Notes: generated by a model from the letters alone, not told the origin. A stretch of DNA of 64,000 nt from Arthrobotrys musiformis (GCA_036971715.1 JAVHJL010000002.1:4434501-4498500); one strand, 5' to 3'; shown: positions 31,218 to 44,649, numbered from the stretch's first letter. Made by a program: numbers and translations.

Positions 31218-33840
31218 ATGAAGTGGACTTTTATTTCTGTTGTATCGGCTTTGGCGGGCACGGTTTGTGCTTTGGTGGAGGAGCGGCCTGTTGTGGGATT
31301 CAAGTAAGTTTATACTTCGTGCATATCGATGCATTCCATTGATATGCACCTTCCTTTCTATCGGAGCTCCACATGATATCCCGACGACCGGGGCCTGTTG
31401 GTTGTAGTCATCTTGACATAGAGTTATATAAGTACCTTGGTATCATATCTTGGACTCGATATCTAACTCCTCGGCGTCGTATTAACTAAAACACTGAATC
31501 TATCTATCATAATCCAACAAAACTAACCATGACATTCGGCATCAGGGAGCTCTTGGGGTCCGCCAGACTATCCAGTGCGGTCCCAAACCCAGCAGGGGTA
31601 CGTTGTATATAAACCCCCCCATATTATAGTACCGAACACAAACTGACAAAACGAACAATATAGACACTCGCCCTCTTCTCATCCTCAGCATACAGCTTCG
31701 ACAAACATGACTCCGAAAAGGGTCATCACGTATTCGACATCACGGTCCCCGATGGCCAGGTGACGAAGTTGTGGGATGACAAGACCATTGGCGAAGTCGC
31801 ATGGCTTGGAATCGGCGATTACCTGGGATATCTCAAAACCAATGGAACGAAATCAGAGTTATGGACCGCGAAAGTGGGTACTGATGGCGTTCAAGAAGTC
31901 CAGAAGGTTTACGAATTCCCCGGGGAGGTTTCAAATCTTAAGTTTCAGGCTGCCGGGGAGACGGTGTACTTTGTCGTCTCTGCTCCGGCATTTAAAGACG
32001 GTTCGATCTATTCCGCGGATACGGCCCCAAAGAAACACTCTTCGGGTCGAGTCTACACGTCCCTCTTCGTCAGACACTGGGACGAGTGGATCTCGGAGTA
32101 TAAGTCCAACCTTTTCTCCGGCATCATCGCCCGCGGCACAACCGGCGACTTCGAGGTGATAGGAAAGCTCACAAATCTCCTCCACGGAACCGAACTCGAG
32201 TCTCCGGTTGGACCATTCGGCGGTACCGGTGATTTCGATATCTCCCCTGACGGTAAACATGTGATCTTTCTGTCCAAGGCCCCAAAGTTGGATTTGGCGC
32301 AAAATACAGCCACATACGTCTACGCCGTCCCGTTCACCGGTGGCTCTGAGCCTAAGGCCATTAATCCGCACAATGGCGCTACCATCTCCCCGCGCTTCTC
32401 GCCGGATGGCTCCAAGGTCGTCTACCTCCAAATGCGAGAGAACGGATACGAGGCCGATAAGAACGAGATCTTCGTCACAGAATTCACATCCGACTACAAA
32501 TTCGTCATCACGCAAGTGGCAAAAACCTGGGATCGGTCCCCCGGATCCGTAACCTGGTCCGCAAATAACAACTACCTCTACTTAATCGGTGAAGACCACG
32601 GTAGAGAAAAAGTCTGGACCCTCCCGATCATTTCCTCCATCCACGGAGAATCAAGACCAAATCTCGACCCCACCCCGATCACATCAGAATTCTCCGCCAA
32701 CGAGCTATACGTCATCGGAGACTCCGAAAAACTCCTCGTCTCAATCACATCCCTCACAAGCCCAACATTTTACGCCATAATCTCAGCTACCGATGGGAAA
32801 ACTCAAGACCTAACATCCCCTCTCCTGAAACTAAACCAAATCACCTCTACCCCGGAGCGAGGGACATGGCACGGTCTCTCCCGCGCCCAGGTCTCAGACT
32901 TCTACTACCCCGGCGCTGGCGGCTTCAAAGTCCACGCATGGATCGTAAAACCCTCCACCTTCGACCCATCGAAGAAATATCCACTCCTATTCCTAATCCA
33001 CGGCGGCCCGCAGGGCGCCTGGAATGATGCGTGGAGCTACCGCTGGAACCCAGCCGTAATGGCAGAACAAGGCTACGTCGTCGTCGCATTCAACCCCACC
33101 GGCAGCACAGGGTACGGTAAAGAATTCACAGACAGGATTCAAGACCACTGGGGCGGTCGTCCCTTCCGCGATCTAGAACTAGGATTCGAATACCTCGAAA
33201 AACACTTCGACTACATCGATACCAAGAACGCCATCGCCGCCGGAGCAAGTTATGGCGGATACATGATCAACTGGATCGCGGGGCAGCCGTTCGCGAAGAA
33301 GTTCAGAACACTGGTCTGCCATGATGGGATTTTTAATACATTGAATATGTACGCAACCGAAGAGTTGTGGTTTATCGATCACGATGTGAGTACCCACCTT
33401 TTATCCCTTCACAGTACACGAGTAGTAACGCGAATACGCAACCACAGTTCAAAGGTCAAATCTTCCACCACCGCGAACACTTCGAACGCTGGAACCCCCT
33501 CGGCAATGTAAAGCACTGGTCCGTGCCCATGATGATAATCCATAGCTCGAAGGACTACCGAATCCCGATCAGTGAGGCGCTAGCTGCCTTTAATGTGCTC
33601 CAGATCAAGGGTATCAAGAGCAAATTCCTAACCTTCCCAGATGAGAACCATTGGGTATTGAAGCCGGAGAACAGTCTCGTGTGGCATCGTGAGGTTTTCA
33701 ACTGGATGAGGGAGTTCTCAGGGGTCGGTGGGGATAGTGCGGGAGAGGAGGAAGTCGGGGAGGCGGTTGGAGAGGCGAAAGGGTTGACGGGGGTCAAGAT
33801 GAGTAGTGAGATGGGACAAGATATTCTAAGGGACGAGTGA
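31218..33840 (+). CDS. dpp5: Secreted dipeptidyl-peptidase V (S9 serine peptidase)
   Basis: Exons are 31218-31303, 31546-31597, 31664-33385 and 33448-33840, giving 750 residues. A hydrophobic signal peptide opens the protein (MKWTFISVVSALAGTVCA). The N-terminal half is a WD-like beta-propeller with repeated PDG/SPDG turns (ISPDGKHV, FSPDGSKV). The C-terminal half is the alpha/beta hydrolase, with nucleophile S575 in GASYGGYM, D656 in SSKDYRI and H688 in DENHWV. The oxyanion loop HGGPQGAW is also present. The family removes X-Ala and related dipeptides from peptides outside the cell, for nitrogen uptake. Length is close to the roughly 720 residues usual for fungal DPPV. The C-terminal 50 residues are Gly/Glu-rich and extra. 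Intron 1 is long (242 bases). The gene is convergent with HEM12, 313 bases apart. Confidence 0.95.
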
Positions 33841-34153
33841 AGCTGCTAATTTCGGAGTGAAATTGGTTAATACTCAAAAGTCTGCACTTGCGGTTCAGTT
33901 TTTGTTACCTTCGCATATTATCTTTCTACCACTTAATTTAATATCAAGCATAATATGCCATTAGCAAGGACCCAGTGAAGTAAGAAAGGCGCCAGAGTAA
34001 TCATGTGGTGATTGAATTAGATATATCAATATATCGAATGTATGCCCGAGCGCCCCGCCGCCCAAGTTATATGTACAATTCCTCCAAAGCATGGGTATCT
34101 ATTCATTTCGCTCTTGCAATACCACCTCTTATATCAGCCGGTAGCGTGTCCGC
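33841..34153. other. Convergent intergenic gap
   Basis: This AT-rich DNA lies between the stops of dpp5 (+) and HEM12 (-). It holds the two 3' ends and no gene. Confidence 0.5.
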
Positions 34154-35420
34154 CTACAGACTCCCCACCCTCTTAACCTCCTCCAAGAACCATCTCATAT
34201 CCTCAGGATCGACGAACGGCGTGATGCCGTGTCCCAGATTGACGATATACTTCTGCTTCCCACCCCCAAATCCTCCAATCATCCTCTCAACCTCCTTTGT
34301 GATGGTCTCGCGGGTACCGTAGAGAGCACCGGGGTCCATGTTACCCTGTAGCGTTACCCTTCCATTCGCAATCTCGACTGCTTCAGCCGGATCATGCAGC
34401 CAATCCAGGCCGACGACATCGTACCCTGAGTCGCAGAGATCATCGAGGGCGTACCATGCGCCTTTGGCAAAGACGGTCATGGGGACCGGTTCCGCCCCCT
34501 TAGACTTGATAACTTCCGGAAGACGGGCAGAGATTTGTCGAAGGTATGGGAGCGAGAAGATCTTAAAGTCCGAGGGACTGAGTTCTCCAGCCCACGAGTC
34601 GAAGATTTGGATCAACTGCCCTCCATCAGTACTCTACCACTCAAGACAATACTTTAGCGAGAGCGAGAACGTACCTGCGCACCAGCGACGACCTGTTCGG
34701 CACAGTACTCCACCACCACATCCGTAATCATCTGCAACAACCGTTTACTCTCCTCGGGGTACTTAAACACCCAAGTCTTCACGTGAATAAACATCTTACT
34801 CCCCCCACCTTCAATCATATAACTCATCAAAGTCCACGGCGCCCCGCTAAACCCAATCAACGGAACCATCCCATTCAACTCCCGTCTCGTCCTCGTGATA
34901 GCTTGGAAAACATATCCAAGTTCCTTCTTAACATCCACCTCTGTCGTCAACTTTTCCAAATCCTCTGGCTTCCGGAGCGGGTTTGGGAACGAAGGGCCCT
35001 TGTGTTCGATCATTTCGACGGTCATACCCATCGCCTGCGGGATGACAAGGATGTCGGAGAAGATTATAGCTGCATCGAGGAGGTTTTTGTAGCGCAGTAC
35101 CGGTTGGAGGGTTATGACGCACGCAAGCTCGGGGTTTCGGCAGACGGCGAAGAAGTCGTTTTTACCCTTTGCCTCGTGGTATTCCGGGAGGTATCTACCG
35201 GCTTGAGGGAAGAACATGGCGGTCAGAACGATTTATAGTCATTAACGTGGGAGGGTTTAGGAATGCTCACCTTGCCGCATCACCCACATTGGAGGACGTT
35301 CGACCGGCTCGCCTATGAATCCATTAGCCGTTGCTTCTTTCCGTAAAAATGGGGAATTGGGAACATACCTCTGGCAGCACGCAGCAGCAGGTCATTTTGC
35401 ATAGGTGGGAAGTCCGACAT
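34154..35420 (-). CDS. HEM12: Uroporphyrinogen decarboxylase
   Basis: Exons (minus) are 35420-35369, 35312-35271, 35201-34675 and 34615-34154, giving 360 residues, equal to the usual length of the fungal enzyme. It converts uroporphyrinogen III to coproporphyrinogen III, the fifth step of haem synthesis, in the cytosol. Signatures are the N-terminal PPMWVMRQAGRYLPEY, which contains the substrate-binding arginines and is assembled across introns 1 and 2, then FSDILVIPQAMGM, GFSGAPWTLMSYMIEGG and FDSWAGELSP. The last of these is completed by the join at intron 3. Toward the end, GNMDPGALY and NLGHGITP complete the active site. Introns are 56-69 bases with normal consensus. No mutation of key residues is visible. 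Confidence 0.97.
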
Positions 35421-36372
35421 CTTGACTGGTTATGATTCCAATTGGGTATATGTCGTGAACAGTGGTGAAGTGGGTATTAGATTGTGAAGTGACGTTACTA
35501 GCTTCCAGGCGGGTGTGGAGGGGTTCTCATCGAAAGAAAACTTGCAGGGTTCAATGCGGCAGCCGAGGTCCACTTGCCGGCAACGCGCGACAGTCCAAAA
35601 TACCACAAACTACAGCCAGTCCCCGGACCCCCTGCCGACATCATATGCGCAGAGTAAGGAAGTACTCATATAAAAACTATGAATATGGGGCTAAATACCT
35701 TCCTACACTTCTACCCAGCGATTGTCTCAGTTTATAGTTTAGCCCACTCGCCTTAAAGATTTCAAGTAATATGCTCAGAATTGTACTCGCGAACTGAATT
35801 TCAATGGTATATATATTATAGACCATAGGCCCCTTTTTATTTTGATGTATGTTTAGAAGACATTCATATATACCTAGGTACTTAAGTAGCTATGTTATCA
35901 CAGCTACAAGCTAGCCCGGTGGGCACATAAAATGTAGTGGCAACGGTCCCTTTCAAGTCTCTGTCGTAGAGCGTCCACTGATCTGCTGCAACTCCAGTCT
36001 TTGAAGCACACAATTGTTCTACAAGCGTATCAAATTAATTGAACTTGCTGTTAATATTGGAAAGGGGGGACAAGGCACTCGAACTCGACCAGTCGTTTGT
36101 ATATACGATAGAGTTGCCTCTATTCAGAGTTTTACAAGCAAATTTCGGCCGGGGCGGATATAAGACACATGGCCGAGCATCGATCTTCAATTCGATCCCC
36201 GAATCCTCCAAAATATAACTCTCTCCCCCTCCCCCATAACAATACGCCGACGCCCCCAAACCGCCGAAAAAAACATTCACACCCAATGAACCCAAACTCC
36301 AACCACCGCCAGGTAATCCCAAACTCTCCTTAACCAACCCCCCCCTCATCACCATCAAAGATAACATCCACA
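35421..36372. other. Divergent intergenic region
   Basis: This region holds the HEM12 promoter (-) and the promoter of the next + gene. It is AT-rich at 35750-35900. The 150 bases before 36373 are C/A-rich, leader-like sequence. No gene is seen. Confidence 0.5.
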
Positions 36373-37080
36373 ATGCCCCGCCACGCATTCAGCCTCAGCC
36401 TCAGAACAATCTCCCGCGGCCTGGGAATCCGCTATATCCACCTCCCACCCCGCGTCCTCCCCGTCTCCATGCCCCAAACCAGACGGAGGAAAGTACTCCC
36501 CATAACCCCCACCGTATTCCGATACGCGAACGGGAGAACATACTGCGATGATCTTTCTGGTAACTCGAGTTTTAGCGGCAACTGGACGCATGATTTCTAC
36601 GACGATGATGTCGATGCCACTACCACCACTCGAAATACCGTCGATGACGGTGGTGAGAAGTCGCCAACGGGGTTTTGGGGACGGTTATCGGACTACACCA
36701 GTTCCGGCGGGTATCAAAAGCCACAGCCGAGAGGTGTAGAAGCCGAAGAAGGGATATCGTCAAGAAGGAGTAGTTTCTCAGACGAAGACTTGGAAATGAT
36801 AAATCAAACCGCCGCCCACATGACCTCCACCCCGAATGAAACAATCTCCACCATGGCAAAGAACATCCCCGACGACGTCCCCCGCATCATCCAGAAAACA
36901 GTCGGGGAGATAACAAAGGATATCACATTCCCGGATCCGGACGTCTGGGCCGATTCGTCGTCGGAACCCGAGACTAGCGTGGGCGCTTATACGGCTGAAT
37001 TTGCTACCTCCGCCTCGACGGCTCGGAGAATATCAACAAGGGGCGCTAGTACCGCTTCTGGAGCAGCGAAGGACGTTTGA
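36373..37080 (+). CDS. Hypothetical protein, possible mitochondrial presequence
   Basis: This is a single frame of 235 residues. The first 40 residues lack acids and are rich in Arg, Ser and Leu (MPRHAFSLSLRTISRGLGIR), which looks like a mitochondrial targeting sequence. The rest is acidic, Ser/Thr-rich and apparently disordered, with an Asp cluster (YDDDVDATTTT), a serine patch (RRSSFSDEDLE) and an Ala/Ser/Thr tail. One amphipathic stretch, about 160-190 (IPDDVPRIIQKTVGEI), may be helical. I recognise no family. Targeting is inferred from composition only. Confidence 0.65.
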   Translation: MPRHAFSLSLRTISRGLGIRYIHLPPRVLPVSMPQTRRRKVLPITPTVFRYANGRTYCDDLSGNSSFSGNWTHDFYDDDVDATTTTRNTVDDGGEKSPTGFWGRLSDYTSSGGYQKPQPRGVEAEEGISSRRSSFSDEDLEMINQTAAHMTSTPNETISTMAKNIPDDVPRIIQKTVGEITKDITFPDPDVWADSSSEPETSVGAYTAEFATSASTARRISTRGASTASGAAKDV

Positions 37081-38698
37081 ATAGTTGAATTATCAATCAA
37101 GCGGTCTTTGAAGGAAACCCCCAAACTACCCTATCCAAAATACCGTACCCATACGACGGGGAGGGGGTTATTCACCACCATCACACGGTACTCCCACCGG
37201 TGGTAAACGGGGATAGTCCTACAAGTCGATAACAGTTTCATCGAGCCTACCACCCCTCCCCTCTTCTCCTTTTCCTAATTTTTATACCCTTCCCAAAAGT
37301 TCGTTAGTTAGCCAAATATCCAACCACAAATTCCACACCCTTCTATCTCACCAGTAAAAGAAAGAACTGTATTATAACAAGCTACCTAATCCACACTAAA
37401 CTATACCCAACCGCACCGCCATCGATCCGTAAAGCACTAAATTAATCGATAACGGCGATAACGGCCCACCCGTGCCACATTACTCCAACTTTTGAACCAA
37501 CTGGTACACCCCACGTGTACTACAATTACAATTAGCTTTAATATACACAGCAAGGAACCCCCTTTCGATAGCTATACCCCGCTACTGTAAATCATAACGG
37601 AATCGTGAAGAAATCGGCCGGCATAACTCATCTCAAACCAGAGCCAGCAGAAGCATAACCCTCCAAACCCTTCAATGCAATCAATACCTCCAAATCCACC
37701 CATTAAATCCCCAAATCTAGCCATCATAATCAATAGTACACTCCAAACCCCTATAACCCACCTCCCCAAAAAACAGCAGAGTAAAAAATTACACCCAAAG
37801 GATCACAATCTGCACCCCCCAGCACCACCCGACAGGAAACCCCGTTGGAACACCGATCTCGCACCTGGCAAAGGATTCAATACCTAGCAGGAAACCGTGT
37901 AACCAACATACAACATGACTCGACGCATACATCAACCCTCCAGCATAAAGTCCAGGCAGCTACTTCCCATCCAGCATGATTCGTCACATATATTACTAAC
38001 CCATCAATTACAGCAAGTAATCAAGACCACCTTCAATTCAGACGTTCTACTCAATTGCAAGTAAATATAAACCATTCTTGTATAAATATATTTATATACA
38101 CCCCGCAACCCCAGCATAAAAGAATAGAAACCGACACTTTTGGTATCTAAAAAATGAACGTATGAATCAGAGTAAAAAAAAAGAATAAGGAGAGCCATAA
38201 ACCATCGCATGTAAACAAGAAAGAAATTCAGAACACAGTCCGAACTTCTCATTGCATTTTTTTTTTTGTAAAAAGTTGTTTTTTTGTTTGTGTGGTGTGC
38301 ATTGTAGTGAGGTGTGTATCCGCCGTAAGAATAGGAAATAGTATGAAACGCCAGTTGCTCCCTGAATTCCCCCAGTAAAAGAAAAAACATTAAATTAAGG
38401 AAAAAAAAAACACAAGCAATCCTGCGATAAAGGTATAGAGTGGAGCTTTGCGCCCAAGTCAAGGCTCGTGATAAGTAAAAAAAGAAAAACGCAAGCATGA
38501 GTCGGATGATGGCGATGAAAACAGAAACCATACCGCTGGTAAAGAGTATTCACCAGCAGTTAGTCCCGGAAAAAGGGGATAATAAACTCGAAAGACGAAC
38601 TGATGATACAGTGCGGTAGTGATAAAAAAAAAATGCAGAGCAAAACATATCGAAACGCCCCCGGAATAATGAAAAGAATTTTAATTGCAAAGCATTCT
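37081..38698. other. Gene-free interval
   Basis: This is 1.6 kb between the stops of two convergent genes. It is C/A-rich at 37090-37900 on the + strand, then AT-rich with A runs at about 38170, 38258-38268 (T) and 38400. Frames at 38004-38531 (-) are hydrophobic because they translate A-rich DNA. I see no gene. Confidence 0.5.
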
Positions 38699-39991
38699 TT
38701 AGATCCACCCTCCAACAGCGATGCTCTGTCCGGCAACAGGTTGTGGCGAGATCATGTGTGGCATCTGAACGCGTCGTCTATCAGGTACAACAACGGTCGG
38801 CTTCCTCCTCCTCTCTGGAACGAGAGGGGCAATGGGAGAAGTAACCACTGGAGAAGAAACGACCGGAGCGGGGCGCTCGTCCTCGAGTCCGGCGGGGTAG
38901 ATAGCAACATCCCTGATGACAGACAAGTAGTCCTTCACCGAAAACTTCTGGAGTCCCTTTCGAACCATGACATCATTATCAACAAAGTCGAGCCCCATAT
39001 CCTCAGCCAATTCGGAAACCTGAGCGAGTTCATGGGCGAATGGGTTGGACTTGCTGGAACTGCGCTTTGGACCGAGTTTCAAGTTCGGGTTAGAGACCGA
39101 CCTCCTGGCAGCGGAAACTCGTGGCGGTGGAGGCGGCATGGCAGATGGTGAGATAGTTGTTGGCGACGAATGAGAGGCTATCGAGAGTCCATTGTATGAA
39201 GCAGTAGGAGAATGAGAAGGACGTGAGCTCGTTTGCTGCATTGGTCCCTTGTAAGCTGATGGTACTGCCCCTCCGAAAGAGGATGTGATCTTCCTTGGGT
39301 CGGGTGATTGTGCGGTCTCCTCGTTTTCGAGTTTGTAGCTCTCGTGGCTGGATCCGTTAGAGACCGACGAAGAAAGCGACGACGTGCTCCTGATTCTCTG
39401 TATACCACCAGATTGTCGACTCGCGATATACATGCCAGCAGACTTTCCAATACTAGACCTGGATTGACGAGGAATGTGGTCTGGTGGTGGTGTGGCCGGT
39501 GGAGTAAGAACGTCTGAGATTGCAAGTCCTAGTTCTGGAGATAGTGGACTTTTGGCCGAATCTCCAATGGTCGAAGCAGGAGAAGGAGGTTGATACCGAC
39601 TGGGCTTAGGGCTGACTAGTACATCAACCTTTGGCTGAACCTTGTAAGACGCCCTCTGAGCAGCAGCGGCAGCAGAGGCAGAATTGAATGTACTCTGGTG
39701 AGATTGCGAGGGAGAGTAACCAATAGACGAAGCAGTCTTTCCGGTAGGACTGGGGCTCCTAAGGGCCAGAGAAGTGTAGGAGAGCATATTGGTGGAAGAA
39801 ATGAGCTCGACAGGCGCTGATATCTGGAACTTAATGTTGTCTTGACTGCCACCGTGGGTGCTGGCTCGCGAGGATCGACTGGATCTCAGGCTCCCGAAAC
39901 GGCTGCGGTCCGGCGAGTCTGGAGGAGGGGAATCGCGCAAGTTCTTTGAGTTGCGATGGAACGCCTTGGAGGCTCTGGATATTCTCTCCAT
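38699..39991 (-). CDS. Serine-rich hypothetical protein with conserved-looking C-terminus
   Basis: This is a single frame of 430 residues on the minus strand from the ATG at 39991. About 300 residues are Ser/Pro/Ala/Arg-rich and disordered, with many SP and TP sites (SPSPTGKT, TPPATPPPDH) and a polyproline run (PPPPPR), so it may bind SH3 or WW domains and be phosphorylated. From about 325 a more ordered segment appears: NPFAHELAQVSELAEDMGLDF, then a hydrophobic helix-like stretch (FSVKDYLSVIRDVAIYP). I believe similar NPFA-ELAQV segments occur in conserved ascomycete proteins of unknown function, but cannot confirm it here. The last 40 residues are basic and proline-rich. Confidence 0.8.
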   Translation of the reverse strand: MERISRASKAFHRNSKNLRDSPPPDSPDRSRFGSLRSSRSSRASTHGGSQDNIKFQISAPVELISSTNMLSYTSLALRSPSPTGKTASSIGYSPSQSHQSTFNSASAAAAAQRASYKVQPKVDVLVSPKPSRYQPPSPASTIGDSAKSPLSPELGLAISDVLTPPATPPPDHIPRQSRSSIGKSAGMYIASRQSGGIQRIRSTSSLSSSVSNGSSHESYKLENEETAQSPDPRKITSSFGGAVPSAYKGPMQQTSSRPSHSPTASYNGLSIASHSSPTTISPSAMPPPPPRVSAARRSVSNPNLKLGPKRSSSKSNPFAHELAQVSELAEDMGLDFVDNDVMVRKGLQKFSVKDYLSVIRDVAIYPAGLEDERPAPVVSSPVVTSPIAPLVPERRRKPTVVVPDRRRVQMPHMISPQPVAGQSIAVGGWI

Positions 39992-42900
39992 TTTGATTTA
40001 TAATTGTTTGCGAGGGGCTATCGAAGTCCTTTCCCGTGTTCCGCCTTCCGCTTTCCTTTTTCCTGGCGAGAGATAGGTAAATTGCAATTAATTGCAAATT
40101 GGAGGAAGCAAAAGTTGGATCTGAAATGAGCAGCTGCCTTGTTGGGCCTAAACCGTCGATTTATGCGTTGCGAAGGCGAGTTTGCTGTTGTGATTTGTGA
40201 ATAGGCCGCCGGGGAGATGGGGTGAGGACTGTGGATTGTGTTGTTTGTTTCCGCCTGTGAAACCAATTAATTTGCCTGGCAACTGGATGGTCGGTGCCGT
40301 AACCACTGGTCGTCGGTATAAAATGTCCAGTCGGGGGGGCCTATCGAAGGCTTGTGAGGAGGACCTGCTACCTGCCTATATTTTGCACCTCCTAGAAAAG
40401 AAAGCAAGAAGGAAAGAAAAGAAAAATGTGGAGAAAAGAAGAGGAGGAAGTATATTAATAAAAAAGAACGAAGAGGAGGGGGGGGACAGCAGCCTGGCTA
40501 TAAAGGGCAGTCTACCAAAAAAGGGAAGCCGTGCGGTGCGGTTGGTTGTTCTGGAAAGACGCTGAGGGTGTGCCGAAAAATGACCAGGACCTCCCCAGCT
40601 ATTGCCCGTCAGTTCCTTCTCTTCTGTTTTTTCCCTGCAGGGTCAACTGGCTAAAAGAGAGAACAGACTCCAACGTGACCAACGTTAGTCTCGTATGCGT
40701 GCTAGTTGATTAGAATCCGGTGGGTTTGGTGGGTTGACAGACAGCCTTCCGCACTCTTTTTTTAAAAGCCAGCTAGCTGATTTCTTAGTCCGAGGTGCTT
40801 GGTGCTTGCTGCACGGTGTTATGTATGTGGGGAGTGGGTTTTAAGTATCAAATGCTGCAGGTCAGAAAATAAAGTGATCAAAGAATAGAACACTGCGCAG
40901 CGCTTGCCGAGGAGTTCAACTAAACGGCAGCAGTAAAGTTTTCTTTTTGCTCCGTAACGTAGCGTATGAAGTAGTTCCGGAATACGTAGGCTGGAGTTAC
41001 CCGTCCGTGTTAGCTGTTACTCGTGTGTAAGTGAGTACTTGTGGGTAATGACTGTTGACGATCCAGGCTCTTGAAACAACCGTCCAAGGGCGCGATTTCG
41101 ATCAGGGGCTTGTTTCTTTTGACTAACTAGGACTCAGGTAACCGACCTATCGATAACTTCACAAGTTTGCAGTGCTGTTGTAGTCGTGGGAAGAAAACAG
41201 ACGCTTGTGATAACGATGCAATGCTTTCTTCTGAAAAATCAGATGCAAGATGCACGATGGGTTTAAGTGTGTGTATGCAGGCTATTTCTGGCCTTTATCG
41301 ATTGTTGTATTTTTCGTGTCGACAGGAAACAAAAAACTGGTGTTTCTCAGGGCAGGTGCCTAGTTCAGAAATGTGTTGTCGGTGAGGTGGTTCTCGTCCA
41401 GCCGAACTGGGAAGGAGAGTCGAGTGTCTTTAAGAATCGTGATAACAAGATAGTCACAGAAAGTGAGAGAGAGAATAAAAAAAAAAAAAAAAAAAAAAAT
41501 GTGGAGAGAAGAGAGAAGATATGAATGACTGGAATATGCAGCAAAAAACAGCCCGGGTATTAGTGAATATGAATGAGCGTATGAATGCTGTCGTAATGTG
41601 CAAACCGCAGGCAGCTATTCTTGACTCGGATTTCGCTGCTCTGCTCTGCGCTGCCTCTTTCTCATGCAATCAATCAATCAATCAATTAAGCAATATGCCC
41701 GCACAGAAACAATCAACAATCAACAATCAGCAATGAATAACAATCAAAATGTGTCCGCAAATGAGAGAATATTATGTTTTGTTCAGTTCAGTCACTTTGA
41801 AATTCTTTTTTCAATCAAAAAATGTAAAAATTCAAACATGAATAAATGCAGCCAGCAACTATTCACAAAAACCACACGTCCAATGAGAGACAAAAGAAGG
41901 GAGCGACCAAGACACCGAAACGAAGGAGAGACTCAGACGGAGGAGAAAATCTTGACGAAGGATGGCGGAGCAGGAAGGAAGGAGGGAGTGATCAAGACAA
42001 TATATCAGCCCACCACCCAGTCAGCCAATACGACATACGCATATGGCCATACGTTACTCGACCACAGCTCCGCTGACTTTTTTCTTTGCCCGCCGGAGCT
42101 GATTCGTAAAAAAAGGATTCAAAGAAAAAAAAACTCTTTTTTTCTTTTCTGCGTACAATACGCTTTCCGGTCTCACATACTTTCCGGGCTCGTGCGGTGA
42201 GACGAGTCAACCTTTCCTTCGCTCGGTTGCAAAGAGCAAAAAAAATTCGACAGCAGAGTGCAGCGGTAGTGCTTCGTGCGACACGGCCGTCCGTTTCTTC
42301 CCTTTGCCTTTCGAGGGCAGGAAGGCTAATTATTGGCTCTTTCACCGTCTTTAGTATGTTCAAATTTTCTTTCTGAACTTTTTTTTCTTCGTTGCATTCT
42401 TTGATATCATGATGCGCTGTTACGTATAGGCATCTTAAATTGCCTCCTGCATGCAAGAGGAGCCGAACAAAGACGAGCCGGCCATTGAATCGTGCCAGAT
42501 GTCGCGATAATACATGGGGATCGGGAATGGCAATGGCCATGTCAGACTCGGTACCGGTACCTTGCAGGTAGCCCATGCCGCTAACTTCGGATCCAGTATC
42601 GCTCAGTGTCTACTTGTAACACTACAGCGAAAAGGGGAAGTCAAAAAACCAAACTAGCGTCGAGCTCCCACGAGTCGAGCAAGAATCAAATATTCAATTG
42701 ACATTCCACGAATACAAAAGAGTATTCGAAAGACTCAAGACAAAAATATATTAAAAACACGGGAAACCTTGCGAGCTTGTGCAATTTTAACAACCCCGTA
42801 CCTGCATAGACGACCAGCTCATCGCACAGCATCTGTAAGTACCGCATACCATGTCTACCACCAACGTATACATTCACAACCTTTTCGAGTCCGTGTCGAG

Positions 42901-44649
42901 ACCATTCGAGTCCACATGTCAACGTGGTATCTCATGAAAGGCCAAAGTTCCCCCTACATCCCCTCCGCATCTGATGAACATCCCACCCATTTCATCCCCT
43001 TAACCTTTCCCCTCGTGAAAAAAAGAAAGACTTCCTTCCGAATTCCCCCCAAACTATCCAAATTCCCCCAATGCAAAGTCTTCTTCCTCCAACCAAGCTC
43101 GCCGGCCAAAGCCCAGTTTCTATAGGTTCAATTCCCGATACCCCATCCCCAACACTTACACAGTTATACCGTGTAAAGCTGTCTTGTCATACTCCGTACA
43201 GGTGGTTTATGCCACCACCCCAGCAACCCAAAGCTCCCGCTATACAAGTCATCCAATAATATGCACAAACGTTGGTGCTCCCCTCGCAAAGTGATGCAGC
43301 GCCTTTTTGCTTTTCTGGTCAGATCCGTCCCTTTTGTTGGTTGGGAGCCGGTTGCTAAAACTACAATGTGGGTCCGAACATCTGAAACGGGAAGGGGAAT
43401 CGGACTGGCTGCTTTTTCGATGGCGCCTAATCCCGAGCTTGCTAGCTGTGGGTCACCACCAAAGTCAAAAAGGGCTGAACTCGAGCTTAACCACACACGC
43501 TTCTACTATGTACAGAAGCTTTGGTGAGGACAAAAAGCCTAAAAGACTGAGCCTGTCTATCATCAGTCAGGAGGGCACAGATCGAATCATGAACCCTGAG
43601 TGTGGCGAATATTAATGATATCACATATACTTCACCTCCCACTTCTTCCCAACTAGATGGGATGAAAAACGTTGAAATCCGGGTTAACAGATTATCCGGC
43701 CCGGAACTGACTCTACGAAATACCCGTCACATCTCCATGGTTTCAATAGACCACATGGCCTTCGAATATCAAAGCAACAGAAAGGCCAAGAACCAAACTA
43801 GTCAACCCTTTTCACATCCTCCACGCCCGCCCGCTCTTCCGGCACGTCGGTTCTCGGAGAACACATAGTAATACTCTCAAAATCCTAGATCCTGAAACAC
43901 TACCCGGGCGCAAAGCAAAAAAAGGTCACATAAGAATAACGGCAGTTTTTAGTAAAAAAACGCTTCTTTCGCAACCTGAACCCTTTTCCCCACAATATGT
44001 AGGTTCCGCCTGCGAGGTACATACTATCAACTCACACCGGGCTTAGTTAAGATCTTCGACGCGTGGAAACCCGAAAAAGCCCATACATATATGCATCCGA
44101 CTCAAAATTTAGCTCTTCACGCATATACTTTTTTTCGAACCGTTTCGTCGGCCTAAACGCCACCGAAAGTCAAACTCTGAAACCCCCCCAGCTTTTGGGA
44201 GCGTATATCCAGCACCTGTCAGATTTTCGATGGCTGGGCGTAATTTTCGATTTGTAACGGAGGGTTATGCAAGATGTCAATCGAGCGCCACACTATGTTT
44301 AGATACCCTGTGTGGCGTATGTCATTCGTGATGTGGCTGGCTTACGGCTTTTCGGAATCACGATAGGAAGAGGCCAGTCTCGTATTAATATTATAATGCG
44401 TTTAAATTTGCGAAAAAGGGATGTCGGGTGCCTGTAAGGCGGACGGAATACAAAAAATATGCTTACTATATGACCACCAATGGTTTCCCCGGCCACCGGA
44501 GTTCCAGTTGATCGATTGAGGTTTCTAAGAAGGCTTTCCCCTCAAGGACGGCCAGTTTGAAAGCCTAAAAAGATGACGACAAACCCTAGCAGATCAAAAA
44601 ACGAACCCACGATGGGAGCCAGACAAAAAAGTTGCAAAAAAATGATGAG
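39992..44649. other. Long gene-free interval
   Basis: This is 4.7 kb with no supported protein gene. It starts with the promoter of the serine-rich gene (minus, reading left). A purine-rich stretch covers 40395-40490, an A tract covers 41478-41499, and four tandem AATC units lie near 41665-41690. Poly-purine and A-rich DNA continues to about 42270. Frames of 70-190 codons on both strands lack splice logic and family motifs. Composition is unlike the coding DNA nearby. Confidence 0.5.
41478..41499 (+). repeat. Poly(A) tract
   Basis: This is an uninterrupted run of roughly 22 A on the + strand, in A/G-rich surroundings. Confidence 0.85.
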